Source: Mycolicibacterium boenickei
Lineage (GTDB): Bacteria; Actinomycetota; Actinomycetes; Mycobacteriales; Mycobacteriaceae
DNA: 64,000 bases
Assembly (NCBI RefSeq): GCF_010731295.1
Contig: NZ_AP022579.1
Span: forward strand, 2,976,001-3,040,000
Direction: 5' to 3'
Part shown: one piece after another, positions 16,339 to 25,867 of the stretch
Layout: the number at the start of each line of letters is the position of its first letter
Numbering within the stretch: position 1 is the first letter of the stretch
Notes under the pieces: generated by a model
The model's input: the letters and a program-made list of their open reading frames with translations, nothing else
The model's database searches: none
Told to the model about the DNA's origin: nothing
Made by a program: the position numbers and the translations under genes

Positions 16339-17126
16339 ACCTGCGTGGCGCGACGACGCTGGTAACCGGCGCCACCGGCGGCATCGGGCAGGCGATCGCG
16401 GCCAAGCTGGCCGCCCATGGCAGCGAGCTGGTACTGACCGGGCGCCGAGCCGACATCCTTGAGCCGATGGCCGAGAAGCTGAATGGGCGGGCCTTTCCCG
16501 CTGATCTGGCTGACGAGCGCGCGATCGAGGCGTTGCTTGTGGCGGCCGGTCCGATCGACGTGGTGGTGGCCAACGCGGCGCTGCCGGCCACCGGCCTTCT
16601 GGCCGACTATTCCGGCCATCAGATCGACCGGGCGCTCGCCGTCAACCTCCGTGCGCCCATCCTGATGGCAAAGCTGGCCGGGGAGGGCATGGTCGCTCGG
16701 CGGCGAGGCCACCTGGTGTTCATCAATTCACTATCGGGCAAGACCGCATCCGGATATGCATCCCTGTACAACGCAACCAAGTTCGGCATGCGCGGCTTTG
16801 CGCTCGCGCTTCGTGAGGATCTGCGTACTCACAACGTCGGCGTGTCGACGATCTTTCCGGGATACGTCCGCAATGCAGGAATGTTCGCTGATTCCGGTGC
16901 GAAATTACCGGTGGGGATCGGCACTCGTTCCCCGGAGGACGTGGCCGGTGCCACGGTACGAGCGATCGAACGGGACCTCGCCGAGGTCGATGTCGCGCCG
17001 TGGCCTATGCGGATGATCGGCTGGGCGGGAGGGGCCGCCCCATGGCTGGCGGCGGCGATTCAGCGCCGAGCCGGGGCGGATGCCATCACCGCACAACTGG
17101 CCGAGGGGCAACGCTACAAACGCTGA
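16335..17126 (+). CDS. Short-chain dehydrogenase/reductase
   Basis: 263-residue classical SDR. The N-terminal TGATGGIGQ binds NAD(P), VVANAALP is the NNAG-equivalent, and the active site is Ser in INSLSG with Tyr-x3-Lys in YNATKFG. GRRAD after the second strand suggests NADP preference. It is coupled by a 4-bp overlap to the cupin gene and is the last gene of the AraC-cupin-SDR set. A C-terminal hydrophobic stretch may associate with membrane or lipid substrate. Substrate unknown. Its stop is 2 bp from the stop of the convergent methyltransferase-like gene. Confidence 0.87.
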   Translation: MNLRGATTLVTGATGGIGQAIAAKLAAHGSELVLTGRRADILEPMAEKLNGRAFPADLADERAIEALLVAAGPIDVVVANAALPATGLLADYSGHQIDRALAVNLRAPILMAKLAGEGMVARRRGHLVFINSLSGKTASGYASLYNATKFGMRGFALALREDLRTHNVGVSTIFPGYVRNAGMFADSGAKLPVGIGTRSPEDVAGATVRAIERDLAEVDVAPWPMRMIGWAGGAAPWLAAAIQRRAGADAITAQLAEGQRYKR

Positions 17127-17128
17127 TC

Positions 17129-17803
17129 TCACCAGACGTAGGGCAGCAGCCGGTAGCGGACCTTCCGGGTGTACTCGTCGTAGCCGGCGAGCTCGGCGCG
17201 CAGCATCTTCTCCTCGTCACTGATGCGAAGTGCGAGCAGGGCGAACCCGGGGATGAGCAGCAGCAGGGCCCAGTACGAGCCGAGAGCCAGCGGCAGCCCG
17301 ATCATCATGATCACGTTGCCGAAGTACATCGGGTGACGGACGAGCCCGTACAGACCGGTGGACACGACCGTCTGCCCGGCCTCCACCTTCACGTTGGCAG
17401 CCGCGTAGCTGTTTTGGATGACCACCAGCATCGCGATGCCGAGTCCGGTCGCCACCAACACATTTCCGAGCACCGAGACGACCGCGGGCACGGCCGACCA
17501 CCCGAGCCGATGGTCGAGCGCGCCGGCCACGATCATCACCGCGAGCAACAGGAATGCCATGGTGCTCGCGAATTTCTGCACGGGCCGGGTCTCGGCCGTG
17601 GGGCCGGCCTGCATCCGGCGCCGCAGCGCCGCCGGATCGTGGGAGGCGAGGTAGATGCTGGGCAGTGTCGACGCGACCGCGAACACCGCGATGAATACCC
17701 AGCCCTGCCAGTAGTCGAACGTGCCGGCAGGCCCGAACACGAGGATCGCGAAGACCGCGAAGCCGACGACGGCGGACGTCGCTGCCTGGAGGCCGAGCTT
17801 CAT
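17129..17803 (-). CDS. Isoprenylcysteine carboxyl methyltransferase-like membrane protein, copy 1
   Basis: 224-residue membrane protein with about five helices and the ICMT/PEMT C-terminal signature: GLYGLVRHPMYFG, then DEEKMLRAELAGYDEYTRKV and RYRLLPYVW, which form the SAM and substrate site in the family. Orthologous to Rv1216c by position. It is the last gene of the minus-strand TetR/ABC transporter set. The gene immediately upstream, 10 bp away, is a same-length paralog that aligns end to end without gaps, evidence of a tandem duplication. The methyl acceptor is unknown; bacterial homologs rarely act on prenylcysteine. Confidence 0.8.
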   Translation of the reverse strand: MKLGLQAATSAVVGFAVFAILVFGPAGTFDYWQGWVFIAVFAVASTLPSIYLASHDPAALRRRMQAGPTAETRPVQKFASTMAFLLLAVMIVAGALDHRLGWSAVPAVVSVLGNVLVATGLGIAMLVVIQNSYAAANVKVEAGQTVVSTGLYGLVRHPMYFGNVIMMIGLPLALGSYWALLLLIPGFALLALRISDEEKMLRAELAGYDEYTRKVRYRLLPYVW

Positions 17804-17813
17804 ATCGCGCCGG

Positions 17814-18488
17814 TCACCAGACGTAGGGCAGCAGCCGGTAGCGGACCTTCTGGGTGTACTCGTCGTAGCCGGCGAGTTCGGCGCGCAGCATCTTCTCCTC
17901 GTCGGCGATCCGCACCCCGAAAATCGGTACCGCCAGGATGGATACGAGCAACGCCCAGTAGGAGCCCAGCGCCAGCGGGGTGCCGAACATCATCAACACT
18001 GCGCCGAAGTACATCGGGTGGCGCACCAGGCCGTACAAACCCGTTGAGACGAGCGGTTGTTCGTCCTCCACCTGGATGCTCGCGCCGGCGAAGCTGTTCT
18101 GGAAGACCACCGCTTGCGCCAGGATGAGCCCGACAGCAACCAGGATGTTGCCGAGGACGACGACTGCCACCGGCACGCTCGACCAACCGAACCGGTGGTC
18201 GAGGGCACTCAGCACGAACGCCGCGAACGCCGAGCCCGTGACCGCCCAGATGACGATCTTCTGCACGAGCCGGGTTTCCGCGGTCGGGCCGCCGTGCAGG
18301 CGACGTTGCAGGGCGGCGGGGTCTCTGACTGCCAGATAGATGCTCGGGACCATGGTGGTGGCCATGAACACCGCGACGAAAACCCAGGCCTGCCAATAGT
18401 GGAACGTGCCTGCCGGCCAGAACAGCGCCACGGCGAAGAGCGCCAGGCCGAACACACCCGAAGCGATGGTCTGTAGTGCGAGTTTCAT
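17814..18488 (-). CDS. Isoprenylcysteine carboxyl methyltransferase-like membrane protein, copy 2
   Basis: 224 residues, same fold and signatures as the downstream paralog (GLYGLVRHPMYFG, EEKMLRAELAGYDEY, RYRLLPYVW). ATG 18488 was chosen because AGGAGG lies 5-6 bases before it and the protein then matches the paralog at its first residues (MKLALQ against MKLGLQ). Differences concentrate in the membrane helices of the middle third, while the C-terminal catalytic half is almost unchanged. It lies 20 bp after the ABC permease stop, so the five genes from TetR to copy 1 probably form one transcript. Confidence 0.82.
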   Translation of the reverse strand: MKLALQTIASGVFGLALFAVALFWPAGTFHYWQAWVFVAVFMATTMVPSIYLAVRDPAALQRRLHGGPTAETRLVQKIVIWAVTGSAFAAFVLSALDHRFGWSSVPVAVVVLGNILVAVGLILAQAVVFQNSFAGASIQVEDEQPLVSTGLYGLVRHPMYFGAVLMMFGTPLALGSYWALLVSILAVPIFGVRIADEEKMLRAELAGYDEYTQKVRYRLLPYVW

Positions 18489-18508
18489 CAACTGCCTCCT
18501 GTTTGGGT

Positions 18509-20128
18509 TCACACCGCGTCGCGGTTGCGATAGATCCAGCCGGCGATGGCCGCCAAAACTGTTGCGGCGAACAGCATCACGATCAGCGCCATGGCCGGGA
18601 AGCTGCTCGGGACGGTGGTCTGGCCCACCGGTGAAAGCTCGATCAGCCAGCGCGGCAGGCGGAGCAGCGCCCCTAGGTACAGCGCGGTGATCACGAATGT
18701 CACTGCCAGCCAGGCGATCCACGGCGTGCGCAGCGCCACGGCCAGCGCCGCGATCGAGGCGACCACGGCGAGCGCGGGCAAGTAGGCCAGCGCGGACAGG
18801 GTGAGGCGGATGATCGTGCCCGGCTCGCCCAGCGTCAACCCGGCGCCCAGGCCGTTGCCGAGCCCGGCGCAGATCATCAGCACCGCCGCCCCCGCCAGGG
18901 CGCATGCGACCGCGCCCAGCAACCACCGCCAGCGCGACACCGAACCGGCCAGCACCGGCTCGCCCAGCCCGTTCTGCTCGTCAGCGTGCACCCGCAGTAC
19001 CACCGAGGTGACGTACGCGCTGGCGGCCGCGGCCAGGAACTGGGTCATGGTGGTGTAGATGCCGTCGTTGCCCGTCGTGGACAGCAGCCGGGCGATCAAC
19101 TCGTTGGTCTCGGCCGCATCCAGCAGCGCCTTCGTCATCGATCCGAACACCAGCCCGGCCACGAACAGCCCTACGGCCCAACCGATCGTCTGACCCCGTT
19201 GCAGCGCCAGGTGCAGCCGCAGCGGGCCGGTGATGGCGGGGGCGTCGGGCTTCTCGCCCGCGGAGGCGATGGTGCCCGCGTCGTATTGCCGACGGCTCTC
19301 CAGCACCGCGGCCACGGCCATCAACGCGACGGCCAGCACCACCAGCAAGCCGAACGGCCACCAGCGCAGGTCGGTGAACGGCCGCATCTGCTGCGCCCAG
19401 GCGATCGGTGAGAACCAGCTCAGCACGCTGCCCGAGTTGTCGATGACATCGCCGGCCCCGCGCACCAGCGCGGCCACCGCCAGTGTGGCCATCGCGGCGC
19501 CCGACGCGGTGCGGGCCTGTCGCCAGAGCTGTGCGGTCACGGCCGCGACCGCACCGAGCACCATGGCCACTCCCGTGATGCCCAGACACATGGCAGCGGT
19601 GTCGACGACCGCGAACCCGGTGGAGGCCATCGCCAGGGTCATGGTGAGCGCCAGTACGGCGTTGAGCGCGCCGACCAGGGTCAGGGCCGCGGCGGTGCGG
19701 GCGTACCGGCCGACCACCGACGAGAGCACGAGTTCGGCGCTGCCGTTTTCCTCTTCGGCACGGGTATGACGAATCACGGTGAGAATCGCCAGGATCGAGG
19801 TGGCGATCGTCAGGGTGAGCGTCAGCTCGTTGGCCATCATCACGCCGAGGTCGGTCTCGTTGACACCGAACATCGGGCCGCCGAGCATCATCCCGGCCGG
19901 GGTCTTGAGCAGGTTGACCCGGGCCAGCCGTTGCTCCTCGCCCGGGTAGGCCAGCCGAATCGCGTTGGGGGCGTACACCATCATCAACGTCAGCACGGCG
20001 AGCCACACGCTGAGCCGGACCCGGTCGCGGCGCAGCGCCAGCCGCAACAGCGTCGCGGTACCGGTGAACGGTGACGTCGTCGTGCGTGCCGGACCAGCAG
20101 GGCGGGCAGGCGCCGTCGCGGTCGTCAT
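18509..20128 (-). CDS. ABC exporter permease (Rv1217c type)
   Basis: 539-residue permease with roughly twelve transmembrane helices, built as two homologous six-helix halves around a cytoplasmic stretch near residues 270-300. No nucleotide-binding domain is present; the ATPase is encoded by the upstream gene and their coding regions overlap by 4 bases (ATGA). The M. tuberculosis pair Rv1217c-Rv1218c is reported as a multidrug efflux system controlled by the Rv1219c repressor RaaS. The order TetR, ATPase, permease, methyltransferase-like is conserved here. Confidence 0.88.
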   Translation of the reverse strand: MTTATAPARPAGPARTTTSPFTGTATLLRLALRRDRVRLSVWLAVLTLMMVYAPNAIRLAYPGEEQRLARVNLLKTPAGMMLGGPMFGVNETDLGVMMANELTLTLTIATSILAILTVIRHTRAEEENGSAELVLSSVVGRYARTAAALTLVGALNAVLALTMTLAMASTGFAVVDTAAMCLGITGVAMVLGAVAAVTAQLWRQARTASGAAMATLAVAALVRGAGDVIDNSGSVLSWFSPIAWAQQMRPFTDLRWWPFGLLVVLAVALMAVAAVLESRRQYDAGTIASAGEKPDAPAITGPLRLHLALQRGQTIGWAVGLFVAGLVFGSMTKALLDAAETNELIARLLSTTGNDGIYTTMTQFLAAAASAYVTSVVLRVHADEQNGLGEPVLAGSVSRWRWLLGAVACALAGAAVLMICAGLGNGLGAGLTLGEPGTIIRLTLSALAYLPALAVVASIAALAVALRTPWIAWLAVTFVITALYLGALLRLPRWLIELSPVGQTTVPSSFPAMALIVMLFAATVLAAIAGWIYRNRDAV

Positions 20129-21021
20129 CGCATCGTCCCCTGGTACTCGCGCAGGAACATGTCCTCGAGGGAGGCCGGTGCGACGGTGAGATCTTCGATA
20201 CCGAGATCGGTGAGGTGTTCGAGGGCGAACTCGATGTCGTTGCGGTCCACCGAGAAGCTCACGGCGCCGTCGCGGCTGGTGAAGTCATGGACGTAGGGGG
20301 TGTTCTGCAGGGCCCGGCCGTCAGACCGGGTGCGCGCGACGACCTTGGTGCGCATCAGATGTCGCAGCTCGGCCAGCGTCCCGGACCGGACCGTGCGACC
20401 GGACCGGATGATCGTCACGTTGTCGCAGAGCTTCTCCACCTCGGCCAGGATGTGGCTGGACAGCAGGACCGCGGCGCCCTGGCGGGCGACCTCGGCCACG
20501 CATCGCTGAAATGCCTTTTCCATCAACGGGTCCAGCCCCGAGGTCGGTTCATCGAGAATGTAGAGCTCGGAATGGCAGCTGAACGCCGCGATGATGGCGA
20601 CCTTCTGGCGGTTGCCCTTGGAGTAGGTGCGGGCCTTCTTGTGCGGGTCCAGCTCGAACAGGTCGATCAGGTCGTCGCGGCGCCGGGTGTCGACACCGTT
20701 GCCGCGCAGCCGGCACAGGAAGTCGATGGCCTGCATGCCGGTCAGGTTGGGCCACAACGTGACATCGCCGGGGACGTAGGCGATCCGGCGGTGCAGGGCG
20801 ACCGCGTCGCGCCACGGATCGCCGCCGAGGAGGCGTACGGTGCCTCCGTCGGCGCGGAGCAGCCCCAGCAGGACCCGGATCGTGGTGGACTTGCCCGCGC
20901 CGTTGGGCCCGAGGAATCCGGTGACGTCGCCGGGGGAGACGGTGAGGTTCAGTCCATCGAGCGCTTTGGTGTGCCCGAAAGACTTTGACAATCCGCGGAT
21001 TTCGACGGACTTGTGGTTCAC
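20125..21021 (-). CDS. ABC exporter ATP-binding protein (Rv1218c type)
   Basis: 298 residues from GTG 21021. Walker A GPNGAGKSTT, an unusual signature YSKGNRQKV in place of LSGGQ, Walker B LYILDEPTSGLD and switch SSHILAEVEKL. The C-terminal ~80 residues are the regulatory tail common in drug/daunorubicin-type ATPases. GTG 21021 overlaps the TetR stop (GTGA) and the 3' end overlaps the permease start, so the three genes are tightly coupled. Likely energises efflux of hydrophobic drugs or lipids; the substrate is inferred from the M. tuberculosis ortholog. Confidence 0.9.
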   Translation of the reverse strand: MNHKSVEIRGLSKSFGHTKALDGLNLTVSPGDVTGFLGPNGAGKSTTIRVLLGLLRADGGTVRLLGGDPWRDAVALHRRIAYVPGDVTLWPNLTGMQAIDFLCRLRGNGVDTRRRDDLIDLFELDPHKKARTYSKGNRQKVAIIAAFSCHSELYILDEPTSGLDPLMEKAFQRCVAEVARQGAAVLLSSHILAEVEKLCDNVTIIRSGRTVRSGTLAELRHLMRTKVVARTRSDGRALQNTPYVHDFTSRDGAVSFSVDRNDIEFALEHLTDLGIEDLTVAPASLEDMFLREYQGTMR

Positions 21022-21689
21022 GCTGGCTCCTTGGTGTCGGTCGTGGATGCTGAACTGAACGGGATGCCTTGCTCGCGTTGGTGCAGGAACGTGTCGTACA
21101 TGGTCGAATCGGTCATCAGGCCCTCGGTGTAGAGCTCGAGGGCAGGCAGCATCATGTCCTCGCCGTAGTCGCGCAGCACCCGGCGCAGATCCGTTGGGTC
21201 GTCGTGCATCTGCAGATACAGCAGAAACCCGCCGCCGCTGCATATCGCCATGAACCTGGCCCGGGCCCGCGGGTCGCGGCTGGGTTTGAGCAGCCCGGTG
21301 CGGACCCCCTCTTGCAGGTACTCCTCGGCGTTGGCGACCATGGTGCGCCAGAACGTCTTCGCCAACTCGCTGCCGGACTGCATGCTGCGGACCAGGTAGG
21401 CCATCAGCGGCGCGTACGACTCGATCTCGGCCATCTGGGCCATCCAGGTCGCGGGGTCGGCGCTCTGCAACGACTCGGTCTTGGCCTCGCGCACCACCTC
21501 GGCCACGTAGGCGTCGCACGCCTTGCGCAGCCCCTCCTTGGACCCGAAGTGGTGGATCACCAGGGCGGCGCTGACTCCCGCGGCCTCGGCGATGGTGCGC
21601 AGGCCGACGTTGAATCCGTGCTGCCCGTACTGCTCGATCGCAGAGTCGCGGATCCGGGCCATCGCTGTTCGATCATCGGCTGAACGCAT
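21018..21689 (-). CDS. TetR family repressor of the ABC exporter (RaaS/Rv1219c type)
   Basis: 223 residues from ATG 21689 (MRSADDRTAMARIRD). HTH: TIAEAAGVSAALVIHHFGSKEGL with the characteristic VIHHFGSKE. The C-terminal domain is of the type that binds lipids or drugs in RaaS; that protein governs long-term survival and efflux in mycobacteria. An in-frame ATG at 21707 is less likely, since the -10 box TAGCGT and a long inverted repeat lie around it and the shorter start fits orthologs. The gene heads the minus-strand efflux unit and its own start codon lies within its presumed operator. Confidence 0.9.
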   Translation of the reverse strand: MRSADDRTAMARIRDSAIEQYGQHGFNVGLRTIAEAAGVSAALVIHHFGSKEGLRKACDAYVAEVVREAKTESLQSADPATWMAQMAEIESYAPLMAYLVRSMQSGSELAKTFWRTMVANAEEYLQEGVRTGLLKPSRDPRARARFMAICSGGGFLLYLQMHDDPTDLRRVLRDYGEDMMLPALELYTEGLMTDSTMYDTFLHQREQGIPFSSASTTDTKEPA

Positions 21690-21714
21690 GTTTAATACGC
21701 TAAACATGTGTTCA
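21681..21714. promoter_or_regulatory. Autoregulatory operator overlapping the RaaS-type start codon
   Basis: Two 14-base arms, TGAACGCATGTTTA and TAAACATGTGTTCA, are inverted around ATACGC with one mismatched pair. The dyad covers both the presumed -10 (TAGCGT, 21702-21697 on the minus strand) and the ATG at 21689. Confidence 0.75.
21697..21702 (-). promoter_or_regulatory. -10 box for leaderless RaaS-type transcript
   Basis: TAGCGT on the minus strand, 7 bases before ATG 21689, inside the operator; no ribosome binding site precedes the ATG. Confidence 0.45.
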
Positions 21715-21750
21715 GCCGTCGGTCAAGGGGTGGGCCCGTCAGGAATCCGT

Positions 21751-21793
21751 AAAGAAAAATCCGGCCCCACCCCGAGGTGAGGGGTGAGGCCGG
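21751..21793 (-). terminator. Intrinsic terminator after the O-methyltransferase gene
   Basis: Minus-strand hairpin with 12 paired bases out of 13 (21793-21781 with 21773-21761) and a 7-base loop, followed by ATTTTTCTTT (21760-21751). A true U-tract is rare in mycobacteria, which makes this a strong call. It separates the methyltransferase from the efflux unit. Confidence 0.85.
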
Positions 21794-21808
21794 GCGAAAG
21801 GCGGAAGA

Positions 21809-22453
21809 TCAGTCGCGAGCGGCGGCCAGCAGGCCGTCGCCCAACGGGATCAGCACGGGGGTGAGCCGCTCGTCCTCGGCGATCAGCCGGGCCGCTTCCC
21901 GCACGGCGCTGACCTCGGCGTCGTTGGCCGACGCGTCGCCGGCCCGGCCGCCGAGCGCGGCGCGGTGCAGCACGATCGCGCCGCCGGGGCGGAGCAGGCG
22001 CACGCCCTCGGTCACGAACTGCGGCTGGTCGATCGGCTCGGCATCGATGAACACCAGGTCGTAGGACTCATCGGCCAGCCGGGTCAGCACTTCCTGGGCG
22101 CGTCCGCTGATCAGCCGGGTCCGTCCCGGACCGACGCCGGCCTCGTTGAACCCCTGCTTGGCGATGCGCTGATGCTCGGGTTCGACGTCGATCGTGGTCA
22201 GCACGCCGTCGTCGCTCATACCGGACAGCAACCACAACCCGCTGACCCCGGCGCCGGTACCGACCTCGACGACCGCCCTGCCCCCGGTGAGTCGCGCGAG
22301 CACGCTGAGCAACGCTCCCACCGCCGGCGTGACCGCGCCCGCGCCGAGTTCTTCGGCCCGCTCGCGCGCGGCCGCGACGATCTCGTCCTCGGAGATCGAC
22401 CGTTCGGCATGCGTGACGATCGCCTCGGCGCGACCGGGGTTGGAGCTGACCAT
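21809..22453 (-). CDS. SAM-dependent O-methyltransferase (Rv1220c type)
   Basis: About 214 residues from ATG 22453 ([12 protein letters not shown]); an in-frame ATG at 22495 would add 14 residues. Class I methyltransferase of the methyltransf_3 (catechol O-methyltransferase-like) family: [16 protein letters not shown] binds [13 protein letters not shown] holds the acidic ribose ligand, and [17 protein letters not shown] the metal/catalytic acidic site. C-terminus [11 protein letters not shown] is typical. It is transcribed away from sigE, with 174 bp between start codons. The methyl acceptor is unknown. Confidence 0.88.
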   Translation of the reverse strand: MVSSNPGRAEAIVTHAERSISEDEIVAAARERAEELGAGAVTPAVGALLSVLARLTGGRAVVEVGTGAGVSGLWLLSGMSDDGVLTTIDVEPEHQRIAKQGFNEAGVGPGRTRLISGRAQEVLTRLADESYDLVFIDAEPIDQPQFVTEGVRLLRPGGAIVLHRAALGGRAGDASANDAEVSAVREAARLIAEDERLTPVLIPLGDGLLAAARD

Positions 22454-22548
22454 GCCCGCAGCGTAGGCCAGACCCCCGGGGCACCGTCGCGACACGCCCG
22501 TGGGTGGTAGGTATCACCCCTGAAAATTCGCTGGTCTACGCAGGTAAC

Positions 22549-22584
22549 CCGACGTATCGTCGGCTTTCTCAGGGAAAGTTCAGA
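22549..22584 (+). promoter_or_regulatory. sigE upstream control region: dyad and TCAG direct repeat
   Basis: CCGACG-TAT-CGTCGG (22549-22563) is a perfect dyad. Immediately after, TTTCTCAGG and AAGTTCAG form a loose direct repeat within 22565-22584. MprA, the stress response regulator of sigE in M. tuberculosis, is reported to bind loose direct repeats upstream of this gene; whether these are its sites is a guess. Confidence 0.35.
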
Positions 22585-22627
22585 TTGCTCATATGCCCGC
22601 CACACCGGGATCAGGAACGGTATCCGC

Positions 22628-23407
22628 ATGGAACACGGCGCCCGCTGGCGCACTGCCCAGCACAACCAGGACAGCAATCGGAATAACGAAGTCATCAGTC
22701 GTGTTGAGCTGAGTGAAATCTGTGATCAGGAGGATCCGACGAGCGCGAACGCAGTTACCGCGAACCCCGCGACCCAGGCCGCCCCGGTGACCATGGCACA
22801 TCTGGAGCAGTTCACCGCAGGCGAATGGGTCGAACCGTCCGATGAACTGACCGGTACGGCGGTTTTCGACGCCACCGGCGATCAGGCGGCGATGCCGTCC
22901 TGGGACGAGTTGGTGCGCCAACACGCGGACCGGGTGTACCGCCTGGCCTATCGCCTCTCGGGTAACCAGCACGACGCCGAGGACCTGACCCAGGAGACCT
23001 TCATCCGGGTGTTCCGCTCGGTGCAGAACTACCAGCCGGGAACCTTCGAGGGGTGGCTGCACCGCATCACCACCAACCTGTTCCTCGACATGGTCCGTCG
23101 TCGTGGCCGCATCCGGATGGAAGCGCTGCCCGAGGACTACGACCGGGTGCCCGCCGACGATCCGAACCCCGAGCAGATCTATCACGACTCGCGGTTGGGA
23201 GCCGATCTTCAGGCAGCCCTGGACTCCCTGGCCCCGGAGTTCCGCGCCGCGGTGGTCCTGTGCGACATCGAGGGTCTGTCCTACGAGGAAATCGGCGCCA
23301 CGCTGGGCGTGAAGCTCGGCACCGTGCGCAGCCGCATTCACCGCGGTCGACAGGCGTTGCGTGAGTATCTGGCGAAGAACTCGCCGGAAACCGCGAAATC
23401 CGCCTAG
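22628..23407 (+). CDS. sigE: RNA polymerase ECF sigma factor SigE
   Basis: 259 residues. After a variable ~85-residue N-terminus come sigma region 2 ([34 protein letters not shown]) and region 4 ([30 protein letters not shown], then [18 protein letters not shown]). It controls the surface, heat and envelope stress response. The conserved part is near identical to M. tuberculosis SigE. The true start is uncertain: ATG 22628 is used, but ATG 22793 (MAHLEQF) is also in frame and mycobacterial sigE is known to use several starts. rseA follows 77 bp later. Confidence 0.95.
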   Translation: MEHGARWRTAQHNQDSNRNNEVISRVELSEICDQEDPTSANAVTANPATQAAPVTMAHLEQFTAGEWVEPSDELTGTAVFDATGDQAAMPSWDELVRQHADRVYRLAYRLSGNQHDAEDLTQETFIRVFRSVQNYQPGTFEGWLHRITTNLFLDMVRRRGRIRMEALPEDYDRVPADDPNPEQIYHDSRLGADLQAALDSLAPEFRAAVVLCDIEGLSYEEIGATLGVKLGTVRSRIHRGRQALREYLAKNSPETAKSA

Positions 23408-23484
23408 CGGTGGTTGGTGTTCAGCGCGCCCGGTCGCGCTACATTCGGGTCAGGACATTTGGGCGTGGTGAGAGGAGCTGGGTG

Positions 23485-23883
23485 ATGGTCGACCCGGGAC
23501 ACGTGTTCCGTCGGGCATTCTCCTGGTTGCCTGCGCAGTTCGCCTCGCAGAGTGATGCGCCCGTCGGTGCACCTCGCCAGTTCGGTTCCACCGAGCACCT
23601 CTCGATCGAGGCCATCGCGGCATTCGTCGATGGTGAGTTGCGGATGAGCGCCCATCTGCGGGCCGCACACCATTTGTCCCTCTGCCCGGATTGCGCGGCC
23701 GAGGTCGATGCCCAGGGCCAGGCCCGGGCCGCATTGCGGGACTCCTGTCCGATAGCCATTCCGAATTCCCTGCTGGGCCTGTTGTCGCAGATACCGCACC
23801 ACAGCCCGCAGCCTTCGGCCGAGGTCGATGAACAGCCCCCGTTTGCTGATGACCCGACGCGGAGCCGGCGTAAGCGCCGGTAG
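23485..23883 (+). CDS. rseA: Anti-sigma E factor RseA
   Basis: 132-residue zinc-associated anti-sigma protein. LSIEAIAAFVDGELRMSAHLRAAHHLSLCPDC gives the ZAS motif H-x3-C-x2-C that holds zinc and contacts SigE. There is no transmembrane helix, so it acts in the cytoplasm, as described for Rv1222. The C-terminal 30 residues are charged and disordered. ATG 23485 has AGAGGAG 7 bases before it. In M. tuberculosis RseA is degraded after PknB phosphorylation under envelope stress, releasing SigE; the sequence here is compatible. Confidence 0.92.
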   Translation: MVDPGHVFRRAFSWLPAQFASQSDAPVGAPRQFGSTEHLSIEAIAAFVDGELRMSAHLRAAHHLSLCPDCAAEVDAQGQARAALRDSCPIAIPNSLLGLLSQIPHHSPQPSAEVDEQPPFADDPTRSRRKRR

Positions 23884-23906
23884 GCTGGACCCAAGGCGAT
23901 CAGTGA

Positions 23907-25457
<1,551 letters not shown>

Positions 25458-25459
25458 CG

Positions 25460-25867
25460 ATGTTCGCGAACATCGGGTGGGGAGAGATGCTGGTCCTGGT
25501 GATCGCCGGTCTGGTGATCCTGGGGCCCGAGCGGCTGCCCGGTGCCATCCGCTGGACGTCCGGTGCGCTGCGTCAGGCACGTGACTACGTCAGCGGCGCC
25601 ACCAGCCAGCTGCGTCAGGACCTCGGTCCGGAGTTCGACGATCTTCGGCAGCCCCTCGCCGAGTTGCAGAAGCTGCGCGGCATGACTCCACGCGCTGCGA
25701 TCACCAAGCATCTGCTCGACGGTGACGATTCGTTCCTGACGGGTGCGTTCGACGACGGCAAGCCGCAGCCGGCGGCCGGGACGACTCCTGACCAGCCCGC
25801 AGGCGACACCGCCGCCAAGCCGGCTGACAAGCCGGCCGGCACGACGTTCGATCCCGACGCGACCTAG
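25460..25867 (+). CDS. tatB: Sec-independent translocase protein TatB
   Basis: 135 residues with a short N-terminal membrane helix ([19 protein letters not shown], with the TatA/B hallmark GPE/RLP hinge), an amphipathic helix, then a charged coil and a Pro/Ala/Asp-rich tail. It works with TatA and TatC to export folded proteins. Its start lies 2 bases after htrA, showing co-transcription of sigE-rseA-htrA-tatB as a stress operon. The stop codon CTAG is shared with the convergent mrp gene, which is also stopped there on the other strand. Confidence 0.93.
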   Translation: MFANIGWGEMLVLVIAGLVILGPERLPGAIRWTSGALRQARDYVSGATSQLRQDLGPEFDDLRQPLAELQKLRGMTPRAAITKHLLDGDDSFLTGAFDDGKPQPAAGTTPDQPAGDTAAKPADKPAGTTFDPDAT

